A stretch of 55,349 bases of DNA from Planctomycetota bacterium (GTDB lineage: Bacteria > Planctomycetota > B15-G4), in the NCBI GenBank assembly GCA_029259725.1, contig JAJDER010000043.1, forward strand, positions 1 to 55,349. The letters are read 5' to 3'. Shown here one piece after another: positions 8,653 through 17,588 of this stretch. Positions within the stretch are counted from its first letter, which is position 1. Each line of letters begins with the position of its first letter. The notes under the pieces were generated by a model. That model made no database searches. It was not told the DNA's origin and was given only the letters and a program-made list of their open reading frames with translations. The position numbers were made by a program, and so were the translations under genes.

Positions 8653-10131
8653 ATGCCGATCTCGTTCGACGGAATCCCCGCGGACTTCCGACCGCCGTTC
8701 CACCTGGTCGAGTTCGACAACTCTCAGGCCATTCGCGGCCTGGCGGGGATGCCCTACCGGATGCTGCTGATCGGGCAGCGCACCTCCGCCGGAACGATCG
8801 CCGAGGGCGCGCTCGTGCCCGTGCTCAGCGAGGCCCAGGCGCGGACCTTCTTCGGCGCCGGCTCGCAGCTCCACCACATGGTGAAGGCGGCGCGCGCGCA
8901 GTCCCAGGTCATCGACATCTGGGCAATCCCGCTGGACGACGCGGGCGGAGGCACCCAGGCGGCGGCCGACATCACCTTCACGGGGACGGCCACCGCGGCC
9001 GGATCGATCTACCTGCACATCGCCGGGCGCCGCTACGCGGTGACGGTGGCGGTCGGCGCGACCGGAACGACCATCGCGGCCGCCCTGGTGGCCGCCATCG
9101 CCGCGGACACCGACGCGCCGTTCACGGCGGCGGTCAACGGCGGCGACGACACCCAGGCGGACCTGACGGCGAAGAACGACGGCACGGTCGGGAACAGCTT
9201 CCAGATCGTGCAGAACTACTTCGACGGCGAGGTCACCCCCGCGGGCATCTCGGTGGCGGTCGTCGCCTTCGCGAGCGGCGCCGGGGATCCGAGCGTCAGC
9301 ACCGCGCTCACGCCCTTGGGCGACGAGTGGTTCCAGGTGATCTCCACGCCCTACACGGACAGCGCGAACCTGACGGCGCTCGAGGCCGAGCTCACCGACC
9401 GGTGGGGACCGCTCCGCCCGATCGAGGGGCACGCCTTCCACGCGAAGGTGGACAGCCACGCGAACCTGCTCAGCTACGGGGCGGCGCGCAACTCGCCGCA
9501 CGTGACGACGCTGTCGATGCCCACCTCGATGCCCACGCCGACCTACGAGGTGGCGGCGGCCCTGGCCGGCATCGTGACGCTCCACGGGCACATCGACCCG
9601 GCTCGCCCGTTCCAGACCCTGCCGCTGGTGGGCGTGCTGGCGCCTCCCGTGACGGCGCGCTTCACGCTGGCGGAGCGGAATCTCCAGCTGAAGGACGGGC
9701 TGGCGACCTTCTACGTGCAGAACGACGGCACGGTCCGGATCGAGCGCCTGATCACCATGTACCAGCAGAACGCGCTGGGCGCTGAGGATCCGTCCTACCG
9801 CGACGTGAACACGATGCTCACGCTCGGTCGCCTCCGCTTCGACGTGCGCAACCGCCTGGCCCTGAAGTACCCGCGCCACAAGCTGGCGAGTGACGGGACG
9901 CGCTTCGGGCCCGGCCAGGTCGTGGCGACACCGAAGGTGGTGAAGGGCGAGCTGATCACCCTCTTCGAGGACTGGGAGGCGGCGGGGCTGGTCGAGGGCA
10001 TCGACCAGTTCAAGGCGGACCTGATCGTCGAGCGAAACGCCGACGACGTGAACCGACTCGACATCCTGCTGCCGCCCGACATCGTGAACCAGCTGCGCCA
10101 GACCGCGACCCAGGTCGAGTTCCGGCTCTAG
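8653..10131 (+). CDS. Tail sheath protein, Mu gpL-like
   Basis: A 492-aa protein that would form the contractile outer tube. It begins ISFDGIPADFRPPFHLVEFDNS, followed by MPYRMLLIGQRT, typical of Mu-like sheaths. The middle holds an inserted variable domain (about 100-215). The conserved C-terminal region includes ERNLQLKDGLATFYVQNDGTV, RLITMYQQNALGAEDPSYRD and GIDQFKADLIVERNADDVNR. It is followed immediately by the tube gene. This gene defines the particle as a myovirus. Confidence 0.96.
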   Translation: MPISFDGIPADFRPPFHLVEFDNSQAIRGLAGMPYRMLLIGQRTSAGTIAEGALVPVLSEAQARTFFGAGSQLHHMVKAARAQSQVIDIWAIPLDDAGGGTQAAADITFTGTATAAGSIYLHIAGRRYAVTVAVGATGTTIAAALVAAIAADTDAPFTAAVNGGDDTQADLTAKNDGTVGNSFQIVQNYFDGEVTPAGISVAVVAFASGAGDPSVSTALTPLGDEWFQVISTPYTDSANLTALEAELTDRWGPLRPIEGHAFHAKVDSHANLLSYGAARNSPHVTTLSMPTSMPTPTYEVAAALAGIVTLHGHIDPARPFQTLPLVGVLAPPVTARFTLAERNLQLKDGLATFYVQNDGTVRIERLITMYQQNALGAEDPSYRDVNTMLTLGRLRFDVRNRLALKYPRHKLASDGTRFGPGQVVATPKVVKGELITLFEDWEAAGLVEGIDQFKADLIVERNADDVNRLDILLPPDIVNQLRQTATQVEFRL

Positions 10132-10137
10132 GAGACG

Positions 10138-10503
10138 ATGATGCAGCAGATCCGGGTCGGGACCCTACGCTTCAGCGTCGATGGCGTCATGCACGCGATC
10201 GCGGGCAGCTTCACGCTGAACCTCGGTATCCCGAAGCGGGAGGCGGTGACGGGGATGGACGGCAGCCATGGCCACAAGGTCACGCCCCGTCCGCCCTTCA
10301 TCGAAGGCGACGTGCGCGATCGAGCCGACCTGGACGTCGCAACGCTACTCGCCCTCTCCGACGTGACCGTCCAGGCCGAGCTCGAGAACGGCAAGGCCTG
10401 GGTCTTCCGCAACTGCATCCAGACCGGCGAGGGTGACATGAACCCGGAGGAGGGGACGATCGCGGTCCGCTTCGATGCCGAGTCCGCCCAGGAGCTGACG
10501 TGA
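10138..10503 (+). CDS. Tail tube protein, Mu gpM-like
   Basis: A 121-aa inner-tube protein. Visible family features are GTLRFSVDGVMHAIAGSFTLNLG, the KREAVTGMDGSHGHKV loop, PFIEGDVRDRADLDVATL and a C-terminal beta segment (GTIAVRFDAESAQEL). Length and position after the sheath match Mu-like tubes. A GGAG motif lies before ATG 10138. It overlaps the chaperone gene by 4 bases (GTGA). Confidence 0.92.
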   Translation: MMQQIRVGTLRFSVDGVMHAIAGSFTLNLGIPKREAVTGMDGSHGHKVTPRPPFIEGDVRDRADLDVATLLALSDVTVQAELENGKAWVFRNCIQTGEGDMNPEEGTIAVRFDAESAQELT

Positions 10504-10823
10504 GCGAGGACGAGGCAGCGATCGTCGAGAGGACCCCTCCGTACTACGAGATCTCCGACGATCCGAGCGGAGACCGAATCGCCACCGTGCACCTGTCCAA
10601 GCCGCTCCAGGTCGTCGACGCCATGGTCACCACCATCACCCTGCACGAGCCGACGGCGAAGGACTTCGAGTCCATGGATCAGGGCGCCGGCGACATCGAG
10701 CAGACCAATCGCCTCATCGCCGCGGTCGCCCGGATCCCCTACGCGAACATCTGCACGATGCGCGGTCGGGACTGGATGAAGGTCGGGGAGGCACTGTCGG
10801 AGATGGGTTTTTCGATGGGCTGA
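10500..10823 (+). CDS. Tail assembly chaperone, Mu gp41-like (short form)
   Basis: A 107-aa protein of the E/41/14 chaperone family: TVHLSKPLQVVDAMVTTITLHEPTAKDF, then MDQGAGDIEQTNRLIAAVARI. It would bind the tape measure during tail assembly. Start GTG 10500 overlaps the tube stop. The last codons contain a slippery heptamer, so this is the unshifted product of two. Confidence 0.88.
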   Translation: MSEDEAAIVERTPPYYEISDDPSGDRIATVHLSKPLQVVDAMVTTITLHEPTAKDFESMDQGAGDIEQTNRLIAAVARIPYANICTMRGRDWMKVGEALSEMGFSMG

Positions 10824-10996
10824 TCCGCGTCAACAAGCTGGTCCCGGAAGACTGGATGACGCTACTCGGCCTGATCGCGCGCGCGTTCTCATTCACAGAG
10901 ACGGAGCTACGGCAGATGCCGCTGCGCCGGATGCGCTTCTGGCAGAAGAGGCTCGAGGAACTCCATGGCCTTGAAACCGCTCCGCCTACGCATTGA
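10500..10996 (+). CDS. Tail assembly chaperone, -1 frameshift fusion
   Basis: Slipping back one base at 10805-10811 gives a 165-aa fusion: 104 residues of the short form plus 61 residues read in the -1 frame. The extension starts at TTC 10811 and reads FDGLIRVNKLVPEDWMTLLG, then LIARAFSFTETELRQMPLRR and MRFWQKRLEELHGLE. It has no start signal of its own and a sensible protein composition, like the shifted form (gp41-42) of Mu-like and other tailed phages. The two forms are normally made in a fixed ratio. Stop is TGA 10994-10996, inside the tape-measure gene. Confidence 0.82.
10805..10811 (+). promoter_or_regulatory. Slippery heptamer for programmed -1 frameshift
   Basis: GGGTTTT is read in the zero frame as (at)G GGT TTT, which fits the X XXY YYZ rule. 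It lies 9 bases before the zero-frame TGA (10821-10823). After a -1 slip the codons are GGG TTT TTC, and the new frame stays open for 61 codons after the slip. Confidence 0.85.
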
Positions 10997-12350
10997 GGCG
11001 GTCGACCGCTTCACCAAGCGGATCAACGCCTTCTCGAAGAAGATCCGCGAGACCACTGGTCCGATTAACAAGATGCGACGATCGCTCCGCGACGCAGCAC
11101 GCGCATCGGGACTGAGCTCCCTGGTCGGAGGTGTGCGCAGCCTCGTGGGCTGGCTGGTGCAGGCGGCGCAACGCGCCGCGCTGTTCGCCAGCGGCCTGGC
11201 GATCGCCGGGGCCTTCGCCTTCCGCAAGGTGGCGAACATCGGCGACAGCATCGCGAAGGCGGCGGACAAGCTGGGCCTGGGCACGGAGGCGTTCCAGGAG
11301 CTCCAATTCGCGGCGGAGCGCGCGGGTGTTCCGCAGGAGGCATTCAGGATGGGCCTCCAGCGGCTCATCCGGCGGCTCGGCGAGTTCCGGGTCACGGGGA
11401 AGGGCGAGGCCGCACCCACGCTCCAGGCGCTTGGCATCGCGGGCGACATCACGAACGGCAAGCTGCGGAACACCGAGGAGATCCTGGAGGCTATCGCCGA
11501 CCGGATGGCGCAGGTGAAGGACCAGCAGATCCGCCTGTCGCTCACGCAGAAGCTCTTCGACTCAGAGGGCGTGGTCTTCGTGAACCTGCTCCAGCAGGGC
11601 AGCGAGGAGATGCGACGCCTTCGCGGTCAGGCACGCGAGCTCGGCGTGGTCATCTCGGACGACGCAGTGCGTGCGCTCGAGACGGCAAGCGACGCGATGA
11701 CCGACCTGAGAGCCATCTCCGCGGGTCTTGCGCTGTCTATCGGCGGCGCCATAGCTCCTGCGGTGACACGGCTCATCACGAAGATCAACGCATGGGTCGT
11801 CACGAACCGCACGCTGATCAGCACGAAGATCGACGCCTTCGCGACGAACGTGAATACGGCGCTCGAGGGGATCATCAAGTCTGCTCCGAAGGCAGCGAAA
11901 GAGTTCACCAAGTTCTGGAAGGACGCCGGACCTGGCATCAAGCAGATCGCCCGAGATCTGACCGACGTTCTTCATGCGACCGCCGAACTCATCCGGCTCT
12001 ACCTGAAGAATCGGGACGTACTCCGGCTATTCAACCCCGCGACTCTCGGGTCTGACGCCGCGAAGTCTGTGCGCGCCCGGATCACGGGATCAGGACGAGG
12101 GGGCGGCATTGCGGGCGCCGCCTTCTCGTTGCTGACTGGATCCGGTGGTCTGGACATCGGGAGAGCCGTGAGCAACTCGCTGGGCGATCTCTTCCAGAGG
12201 CCGCAAGCGCGGACGCAGGGCGACACGCCGCGCGTGATTCTGGGCCTGGCGCCCGAGGCAGCTGCGCTACTCCGTCCTCAGGCCTCCAGCCCGTTCTCTG
12301 GAATCCAGATCGACTACAGGGTCGGGAACGCGCTCAGCCTCCAGCCATAG
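10965..12350 (+). CDS. Tail tape measure protein
   Basis: A 461-aa protein following the chaperone, as tape measures do. It starts with a basic helical segment (FTKRINAFSKKIRETTGPINKMRRSL), then a hydrophobic helical stretch (VGWLVQAAQRAALFASGLAIAG). The core motif ANIGDSIAKAADKLGLGTEAFQELQFAAE is characteristic of phage tape measures. A second Ala-rich region lies about 235-270. It would set tail length and is short compared with many, suggesting a short tail. It overlaps the frameshift extension by 32 bases. Confidence 0.9.
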   Translation: MALKPLRLRIEAVDRFTKRINAFSKKIRETTGPINKMRRSLRDAARASGLSSLVGGVRSLVGWLVQAAQRAALFASGLAIAGAFAFRKVANIGDSIAKAADKLGLGTEAFQELQFAAERAGVPQEAFRMGLQRLIRRLGEFRVTGKGEAAPTLQALGIAGDITNGKLRNTEEILEAIADRMAQVKDQQIRLSLTQKLFDSEGVVFVNLLQQGSEEMRRLRGQARELGVVISDDAVRALETASDAMTDLRAISAGLALSIGGAIAPAVTRLITKINAWVVTNRTLISTKIDAFATNVNTALEGIIKSAPKAAKEFTKFWKDAGPGIKQIARDLTDVLHATAELIRLYLKNRDVLRLFNPATLGSDAAKSVRARITGSGRGGGIAGAAFSLLTGSGGLDIGRAVSNSLGDLFQRPQARTQGDTPRVILGLAPEAAALLRPQASSPFSGIQIDYRVGNALSLQP

Positions 12351-12359
12351 GGGGTCACC

Positions 12360-13562
12360 ATGCCGTTCCCTGACGATCTCCGTCCCGCATCCTTCCGCGG
12401 GGCCGGCTTCCAGATCGCGGTCGCTGGTGTCGACGGTCTCGGCCGCCGTGCCCAGGTTCACGAGTATCCGAATCGCGATCTGCCATTCGCCGAAGACCTG
12501 GGGCGACAGACGGGCCGATTCGACTTCGACGCGTACGTCATCGGGACGAGCTACGCGCAGAGTCGCGATGCGCTGATCTCAGCCTGTACGGCTGCCGGCC
12601 CCGGTCAGCTCGTGCACCCGACGCTCGGCGAGCAGACGGTCGTGTGCATCGAGTGCTCGCTGATCGAGACCTCGCGCGATCGCGACATGGCGGTCTTCCG
12701 ACTCGGCTTCGTCCAGTCGGGTGAGAACCGCTTCCCGGCCCCGAGTCCATTCACAGCAGACCTTCTGGACTCGCAGGCCGATACCTCCGCTGGCCAGGTC
12801 CGCGACACCTTCGCGGCTGGCTTCAGCGTGAGCCTCACCCCGCAGTGGGTGACGGACTCGGCCACGGCCCTCCTGGGGCGCGCGGTCGACTCCGTCGCGA
12901 AAGCCCTGCGCGATGTCCCGAAGGCCCAGGGCACGGCGCTCGCGTCGATCCAGCGGGCCATCGACTCCATCGCCAGCACCGCTGCGACGCTGGTCACCAC
13001 GCCGGCGACGCTGGCCGCGGAGCTGGGCGCGCAGATCCGCTCCATCGTGACGGTGGCGGCCCGGCCGCTCGAGGCGATCGGGGCGCTCGAGGTCCTGGCC
13101 CTGTTCACCGAGGACGCGGTGCCAACGGGGACGCCATCGCGCGAGCGCGAGGCGCTGAACCAGGCAGCCCTGATCGCCCTGGTGCAGCGCCTGGCCGGCG
13201 TCGAGGCGGCGCGCGCTGCCGCGGACGCCGCCCTGGCTAGCTATGCGGAGGCCGTGGCGCTTCGGGACCGGATCGCCGAGATGCTGGACGCCCTGATCGC
13301 GGCGGCGGGGGATGCCTTCCAGGATGACGACTTGAGCTCGCTGCGGGACCTACGGGCCGAGGCGATCCGGGACCTGACCGTCCGGGCCGGCGAGCTCGCC
13401 CGGATCCAGGACTTCGTGCCGGCGGCGACCGTGCCCGCCGTGGTGATCGCGCAACGGCTGTATGGGGATGGGGAGCGAGCCGACGAGATCGTGACCCGGA
13501 ACCTGATCCCACACGCGGGCTTCGTGCCTGGCGGAGAGGCGATCGAGGTTCTGAGTGCCTGA
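12360..13562 (+). CDS. Baseplate protein, Mu gpN / DNA circularisation N-terminal family
   Basis: A 400-aa protein. Residues 1-140 match the DNA_circ_N pattern: LRPASFRGAGFQIAVAGV, RRAQVHEYPNRDLPFAEDLG, SRDALISACTAAGPGQLVHP. The rest is Ala-rich and helical. In Mu the family member gpN is a baseplate component, and the family name reflects an older claim. It overlaps the hub gene by 8 bases. Confidence 0.88.
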   Translation: MPFPDDLRPASFRGAGFQIAVAGVDGLGRRAQVHEYPNRDLPFAEDLGRQTGRFDFDAYVIGTSYAQSRDALISACTAAGPGQLVHPTLGEQTVVCIECSLIETSRDRDMAVFRLGFVQSGENRFPAPSPFTADLLDSQADTSAGQVRDTFAAGFSVSLTPQWVTDSATALLGRAVDSVAKALRDVPKAQGTALASIQRAIDSIASTAATLVTTPATLAAELGAQIRSIVTVAARPLEAIGALEVLALFTEDAVPTGTPSREREALNQAALIALVQRLAGVEAARAAADAALASYAEAVALRDRIAEMLDALIAAAGDAFQDDDLSSLRDLRAEAIRDLTVRAGELARIQDFVPAATVPAVVIAQRLYGDGERADEIVTRNLIPHAGFVPGGEAIEVLSA

Positions 13563-14643
13563 CGAGCTGCGGCTGACCGTCAACGGTCTGGAGTATGGGG
13601 GCTGGGAATCGGTCCTCGTGCAGCGCTCGATCGAGAACGCTGCGGGCTCGTTCGAGATCAGCGTCTCCGAGCGGTGGCCGGGGCAGCCGGCCGACCGGCC
13701 GATCCGGCCCGGGAGTCGCTGCAGCGTTCGCCTCGGCGCAGACCTGGTCATCACCGGGTACGTGGACGGTGTCTCGAAGGCGATCGAGGCGGGCAGCCAC
13801 AGCGTCTCGGTTCGAGGCCGCGACGCGGTTGGGGACCTGATCGACTGCTCCCCGCCACCCGAGCCTGGGGAGTGGCTGAACCTCACGGTCCTGGACATCG
13901 CCCAGCAGATCGCGACGCCCTTCGGGATCAGTGTCACCTCCGATGTGAGCGTGGGCGAGCCCTTCCTGAAGGCATCCCTGAATCCTGGCCAGACGGCCTT
14001 CGGCCTGATCGGCGCTCTGTGCAACTACCGCGCCCTTCTCCCGGTATCGACCGGCGACGGAAATCTTCTACTGACACGGGCAGGTACAGCGCGCGCGCCC
14101 AGCGCGCTGCGAGAGGGCGAGAACATCGAGGCCGCAGTTCTGCGCCTGTCCTGGGAAGATCGTTTCAGCGAGTACAACGTGCGCGGGCAGTCGCAGGGGA
14201 CGGCTCAGATCGAGGGCATCGCAGCATCCCAGGCTTCGGCGACCGCGCTCGACAGCGAGGTCTCGCGCCACCGGCCGCTGACGGTGGTCCCAGGGCTCGG
14301 GATCAGCTCGCGGGAAGCCCAGGAGCGGGCGAGCTGGGAGTCAACATCGCGCGCGGGGCGGTCCAGCTACGCGGAGATCGTGGTGACCGGGTGGCGCGAT
14401 GCCGCCGGCCGGCTCTGGCCGCTGAACTCCCTCGTGAGCGTTCTGAGCCCGACGCTGGGCCTCTCCAGAGAGATGCTCATCGTGGGGATCGAGAACCGCC
14501 TTGACGCGGGTGGGCAGACGACGCGCCTGCTTCTCGCGCGGCTGGACGCCTTTCAGAAGATCGCGCAGCCCGAGCCCGCTGCGAACGGCATCGGCTTCGA
14601 CGAGCTGCTCGAGCTGGCAGAACCGCGATTCGGCGCGTTCTGA
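13555..14643 (+). CDS. Baseplate hub, Mu gpP (gp44)-like
   Basis: A 362-aa protein from GTG 13555. The N-terminus (ELRLTVNGLEYGGWESVLVQ, then SFEISVSERWP, ITGYVDGV and SVSVRGRDAVGDLIDCS) has the two beta-barrel pattern of gp27/VgrG-type hub proteins. The middle contains FSEYNVRGQSQGTA and the C-terminus a segment ending NSLVSVLSPTLGLSREMLIVG. It forms the trimeric hub above the spike. The spike gene follows with TGATG overlap. Confidence 0.9.
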   Translation: MPDELRLTVNGLEYGGWESVLVQRSIENAAGSFEISVSERWPGQPADRPIRPGSRCSVRLGADLVITGYVDGVSKAIEAGSHSVSVRGRDAVGDLIDCSPPPEPGEWLNLTVLDIAQQIATPFGISVTSDVSVGEPFLKASLNPGQTAFGLIGALCNYRALLPVSTGDGNLLLTRAGTARAPSALREGENIEAAVLRLSWEDRFSEYNVRGQSQGTAQIEGIAASQASATALDSEVSRHRPLTVVPGLGISSREAQERASWESTSRAGRSSYAEIVVTGWRDAAGRLWPLNSLVSVLSPTLGLSREMLIVGIENRLDAGGQTTRLLLARLDAFQKIAQPEPAANGIGFDELLELAEPRFGAF

Positions 14644-15185
14644 TGCGGCACATCCTGATCGACCTCGGCAACCGGCTGCGGGCGGTGATCGCGCGCGGGA
14701 TTCTCAACCTGGTCGACGACGGCGATGGTGTGCAGATCGTCCAAGCATCCGTTCTCGCCGGCGAAGTGCGAAGCGGGCTCGAGCACCTTCAACCCTACGG
14801 CTTCAAGAGCGTCCCCCTGGCGGGCGCCGAGGTCCTCCTGGTCTTCCCGAACGGGTCTCGGGACCACGGCTATGCGGTGGTGGTCGCGGATCGCCGCCAC
14901 AGGCCCACCGGCTGGACCGCGGGCGAGGTCGGGATGTTCACCGACGAGGCGGGCAACTCGGTCCGGTTCAAGCGCGGCGGCGAGCTCGAGATCGTGGCCA
15001 GCACGAAGCTCACGCTCAGCGCCCCGACGATCGAGATCAACGGCACGACGGTCGTGGCGATCGACGGCACCGCGCTGGTGACCATCGACGGAACGATCGT
15101 GAACCTCCAGGCGAAGGGCAACTACGAGAACCACATCCACGATGGCGTCTCGAGCGGCCTGAACAACACCGGAGACGTGGTCTGA
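14643..15185 (+). CDS. Baseplate spike protein, Mu gp45-like
   Basis: A 180-aa membrane-piercing spike. The N-terminal OB-like part includes GVQIVQASVLAGEVRSGLEH and QPYGFKSVPLAGAEVLLVFP. The C-terminal third has short repeats (KLTLSAPTIEINGTTVVAID, GTALVTIDGTIVNLQ) typical of a triple-stranded beta-helix. HIHDG near the end is the HxH metal-binding motif of P2/Mu-type spike tips. Confidence 0.92.
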   Translation: MRHILIDLGNRLRAVIARGILNLVDDGDGVQIVQASVLAGEVRSGLEHLQPYGFKSVPLAGAEVLLVFPNGSRDHGYAVVVADRRHRPTGWTAGEVGMFTDEAGNSVRFKRGGELEIVASTKLTLSAPTIEINGTTVVAIDGTALVTIDGTIVNLQAKGNYENHIHDGVSSGLNNTGDVV

Positions 15186-15643
15186 TGGAGCGCACCGTCG
15201 ACATCTCGCTGGTGCCACGGGACGGCCTCGCCACCGACATCGCGGACCTCCTGGTGGTCTCGGGGGACCTCGAGCACGAGACCTCGCTGCGCTCGGCCGT
15301 GGTGCTGAGCCTGTTCACCGACCGGCGCGCCACCACGGAGGAGCTCGAGGACTACGGCGGCCGGGATGCCCGTGGGTGGTGGGGGGACTACCTCGCCACT
15401 GTGGACGGGGACTCGTTCGGATCGAAGCTGTGGCTGCTGAACCGGAAGAAGCAGGTCAACGAGACGCTCCTCCAGGCACGGCAGTACGCGCAGCGGGCGC
15501 TGGCCTGGATGGTGGAGGACCAGATCGCCCGGGAGGTCGAGGTCGAGGCCACCTGGCAGGGGATGGGGCGGCTCTGCCTGGACATCGTGATCCACCGGGC
15601 GGATGACGTGAGCGAGCGCTTCGCGTTCGTCTGGGAGCTCTGA
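15185..15643 (+). CDS. Baseplate protein, Mu gp46-like
   Basis: A 152-aa protein with the GP46 pattern: VVLSLFTDRRATTEELEDYG, RGWWGDYL, GSKLWLLNRKKQVNETLLQA, ALAWMVEDQIAREVEVEATW. It is a wedge component of gp25/W-like function. It starts at ATG 15185 within the spike stop (TGATG) and ends in overlap with the J-like gene. Confidence 0.92.
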   Translation: MERTVDISLVPRDGLATDIADLLVVSGDLEHETSLRSAVVLSLFTDRRATTEELEDYGGRDARGWWGDYLATVDGDSFGSKLWLLNRKKQVNETLLQARQYAQRALAWMVEDQIAREVEVEATWQGMGRLCLDIVIHRADDVSERFAFVWEL

Positions 15644-17046
15644 TGCCGCTGTCGCGACCCACGCTGACCGAGCTCGTCGACGAGACCCGGTCGGACCTGG
15701 ACTCGAACCTGCCCGGCGCCGACAGCCGCCTGCGCCGGTCCGTCCTCGACGTCCTGGCGCGGATGCTCGCCTGGGCCTCGCACGCACTCTACGGGTACAT
15801 CGACTACATCTCCGACCAGATCTTCCCGGACACCGCGGACGCCGAGCACCTCGAGCGCTGGGCGTCTCTCTGGTCGCTCCAGAGGACGGCCGCGGTCTTC
15901 GCGACGGGGTCCGTGGTGTTCTCGGGGACCAACGGGTCGCAGATCCCGGCAGCGACCGTCGTGCGCCGGGCCGATGGCGTGGAGTATGAGACCGACTCGC
16001 TCGGGACCATCTCTGGCGGCACCGCCACCGTGGCGGTCACGGCGAAGGTGGCGGGCGTCGCCGGGAATGCGAGCGCATCGCAGGCAGTCGCGCTGCTCTC
16101 TCCGCTGTCCGGCGTCGACTCGGCGGCCACCGTCGAGGCCTCGGGGATCACGGGCGGAGCGGACCAGGAGACCGACACCGCCCTGCGGTCGCGCGTTCTG
16201 ACCCGGATGCAGCAGCCACCTCATGGCGGAGCGGCGTTCGATTACGTGCGCTGGGCGAAGGAAGTCTCCGGAGTCACACGTGCCTGGGTGATTCAGCCGA
16301 CGCAGCAGTCGGTCGAGGCCTTCGATGCGGCGGCCCTGAGCGACCCGGCCTCCGACGTCGCCGGGAACGAGTTCAGCGCCCTGGGATTCGCCTTCGTCGA
16401 GTTCGTGGTTCAGGCCGGCGCCTTCACGAGCGGCACCCTCAACGCCCTGATCAACAAGGCCGACGTCGGCTCTGCGAACGACGAGGACGCCTCCGGAGAC
16501 GTCGTGGACGGCTCCCTTCCTGCGATGGGAGCCGCGGGCATCGCAAGGTTCGTGGTCGCGGTGGATCCGGACAAGCCGCTGCTGACGCTCTCGGTGGACG
16601 CCGTAGGGGATCCGGTCTTCGCGAGCTTCGGGGCGATCGCGAACATGGGGCTGGGCGACGTCTTGGTCCTGTTCACGCGCGATGACGATGGCGACGGCCC
16701 CTTCCCCTCCGCGGGCGAGATCGCGGCGGTCCAGGCCTACATCGACGCCGACACCCGCCGCCCGGTCACCGCGAAGGTCCGGGTCCAGGCGCCGACTGCG
16801 CTCACGGTCGACATCACGGTGGCCATAACCCCTGACACGACGGAGGTCCGCGCCGCAGTCCAGGCCGAGCTCGAGGACCTCTTCCTGCGGGAGGGCGCCC
16901 CGGGCGTGACGATCCCGCTCACCCATATCGCGGAGGCGATCTCGATCGCTCCAGGAGAGACGGACCACAACCTCACCGTGCCGTCGGCCGACGTGGCGCC
17001 AACGGCGACCCAGCTCCCGGTGCTGGGGACGATCACCTGGGCATAG
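15643..17046 (+). CDS. Baseplate wedge protein J, Mu gp47-like
   Basis: A 467-aa baseplate J family protein: SRPTLTELVDETRSDLDSNL, HALYGYIDYISDQIFPDTAD, EHLERWASLWSL, then a beta-rich region (VAGVAGNASASQAVALLSPL) and GGADQETDTALRSRVLTRMQ. The next stretch is GAAFDYVRWAKEVSGVTRAW. These are standard landmarks of the family, which links the wedge ring to fibres. Confidence 0.95.
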   Translation: MPLSRPTLTELVDETRSDLDSNLPGADSRLRRSVLDVLARMLAWASHALYGYIDYISDQIFPDTADAEHLERWASLWSLQRTAAVFATGSVVFSGTNGSQIPAATVVRRADGVEYETDSLGTISGGTATVAVTAKVAGVAGNASASQAVALLSPLSGVDSAATVEASGITGGADQETDTALRSRVLTRMQQPPHGGAAFDYVRWAKEVSGVTRAWVIQPTQQSVEAFDAAALSDPASDVAGNEFSALGFAFVEFVVQAGAFTSGTLNALINKADVGSANDEDASGDVVDGSLPAMGAAGIARFVVAVDPDKPLLTLSVDAVGDPVFASFGAIANMGLGDVLVLFTRDDDGDGPFPSAGEIAAVQAYIDADTRRPVTAKVRVQAPTALTVDITVAITPDTTEVRAAVQAELEDLFLREGAPGVTIPLTHIAEAISIAPGETDHNLTVPSADVAPTATQLPVLGTITWA

Positions 17047-17049
17047 GCC

Positions 17050-17586
17050 GTGCAGTCCAACGCCGAGGAGTACGCGAATCAGCTGGAGGCTCTCCTGCCG
17101 CCTGGCTTGGCGTGGCCCCGCTCGAGGACGTCCACGCTCCGGAAACTTCTTCTGGGCCTCGCCGCCAGCCTGGCCCGAGTCCACAACCGCGTCCTCGACC
17201 TGCTGAACGAGGCGGACACCAGGACCACCACGGAGCTGCTGACCGACTGGGAGCGGGTCCTGGACATCCCGGGTCCATGCGACTCGCTCGCGGCGACCGT
17301 CCAGCGCCGGCGCGAGGTCGCGACACAGAAGCTGACCACGGTTGGCGGCTCGAGCATCGACTACTTCGTCGACCTGGCCGCAGAGTTCGGGATCACGATC
17401 ACGATCACCGAGCCCAAGCCCTACGTCTGGCAGGTCAACGCGCCGGCCGAGCTCGCCACCTTCTTCCGTAGCGGCGAAGGCGTAGCGGGCGATCCGCTGG
17501 CCACCTATGAGAGCGGCGAGATGTCCTGCCTGATCGATCTCTTCAAGCCCGCCCACACGACGGTCCTATTCGACTTCGGGAGCTAG
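17050..17586 (+). CDS. Baseplate/tail protein, Mu gp48-like (DUF2313)
   Basis: A 178-aa protein from GTG 17050. It begins EEYANQLEALLPPGLAWPRS, with TELLTDWERVLDIPGPCDS, QRRREVATQKLTTVGGSS and a C-terminal CLIDLFKPAHTTVLFDFG. These are hallmarks of the DUF2313/YmfQ family, normally found between protein J and the fibre. Confidence 0.92.
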   Translation: MQSNAEEYANQLEALLPPGLAWPRSRTSTLRKLLLGLAASLARVHNRVLDLLNEADTRTTTELLTDWERVLDIPGPCDSLAATVQRRREVATQKLTTVGGSSIDYFVDLAAEFGITITITEPKPYVWQVNAPAELATFFRSGEGVAGDPLATYESGEMSCLIDLFKPAHTTVLFDFGS

Positions 17587-17588
17587 CC

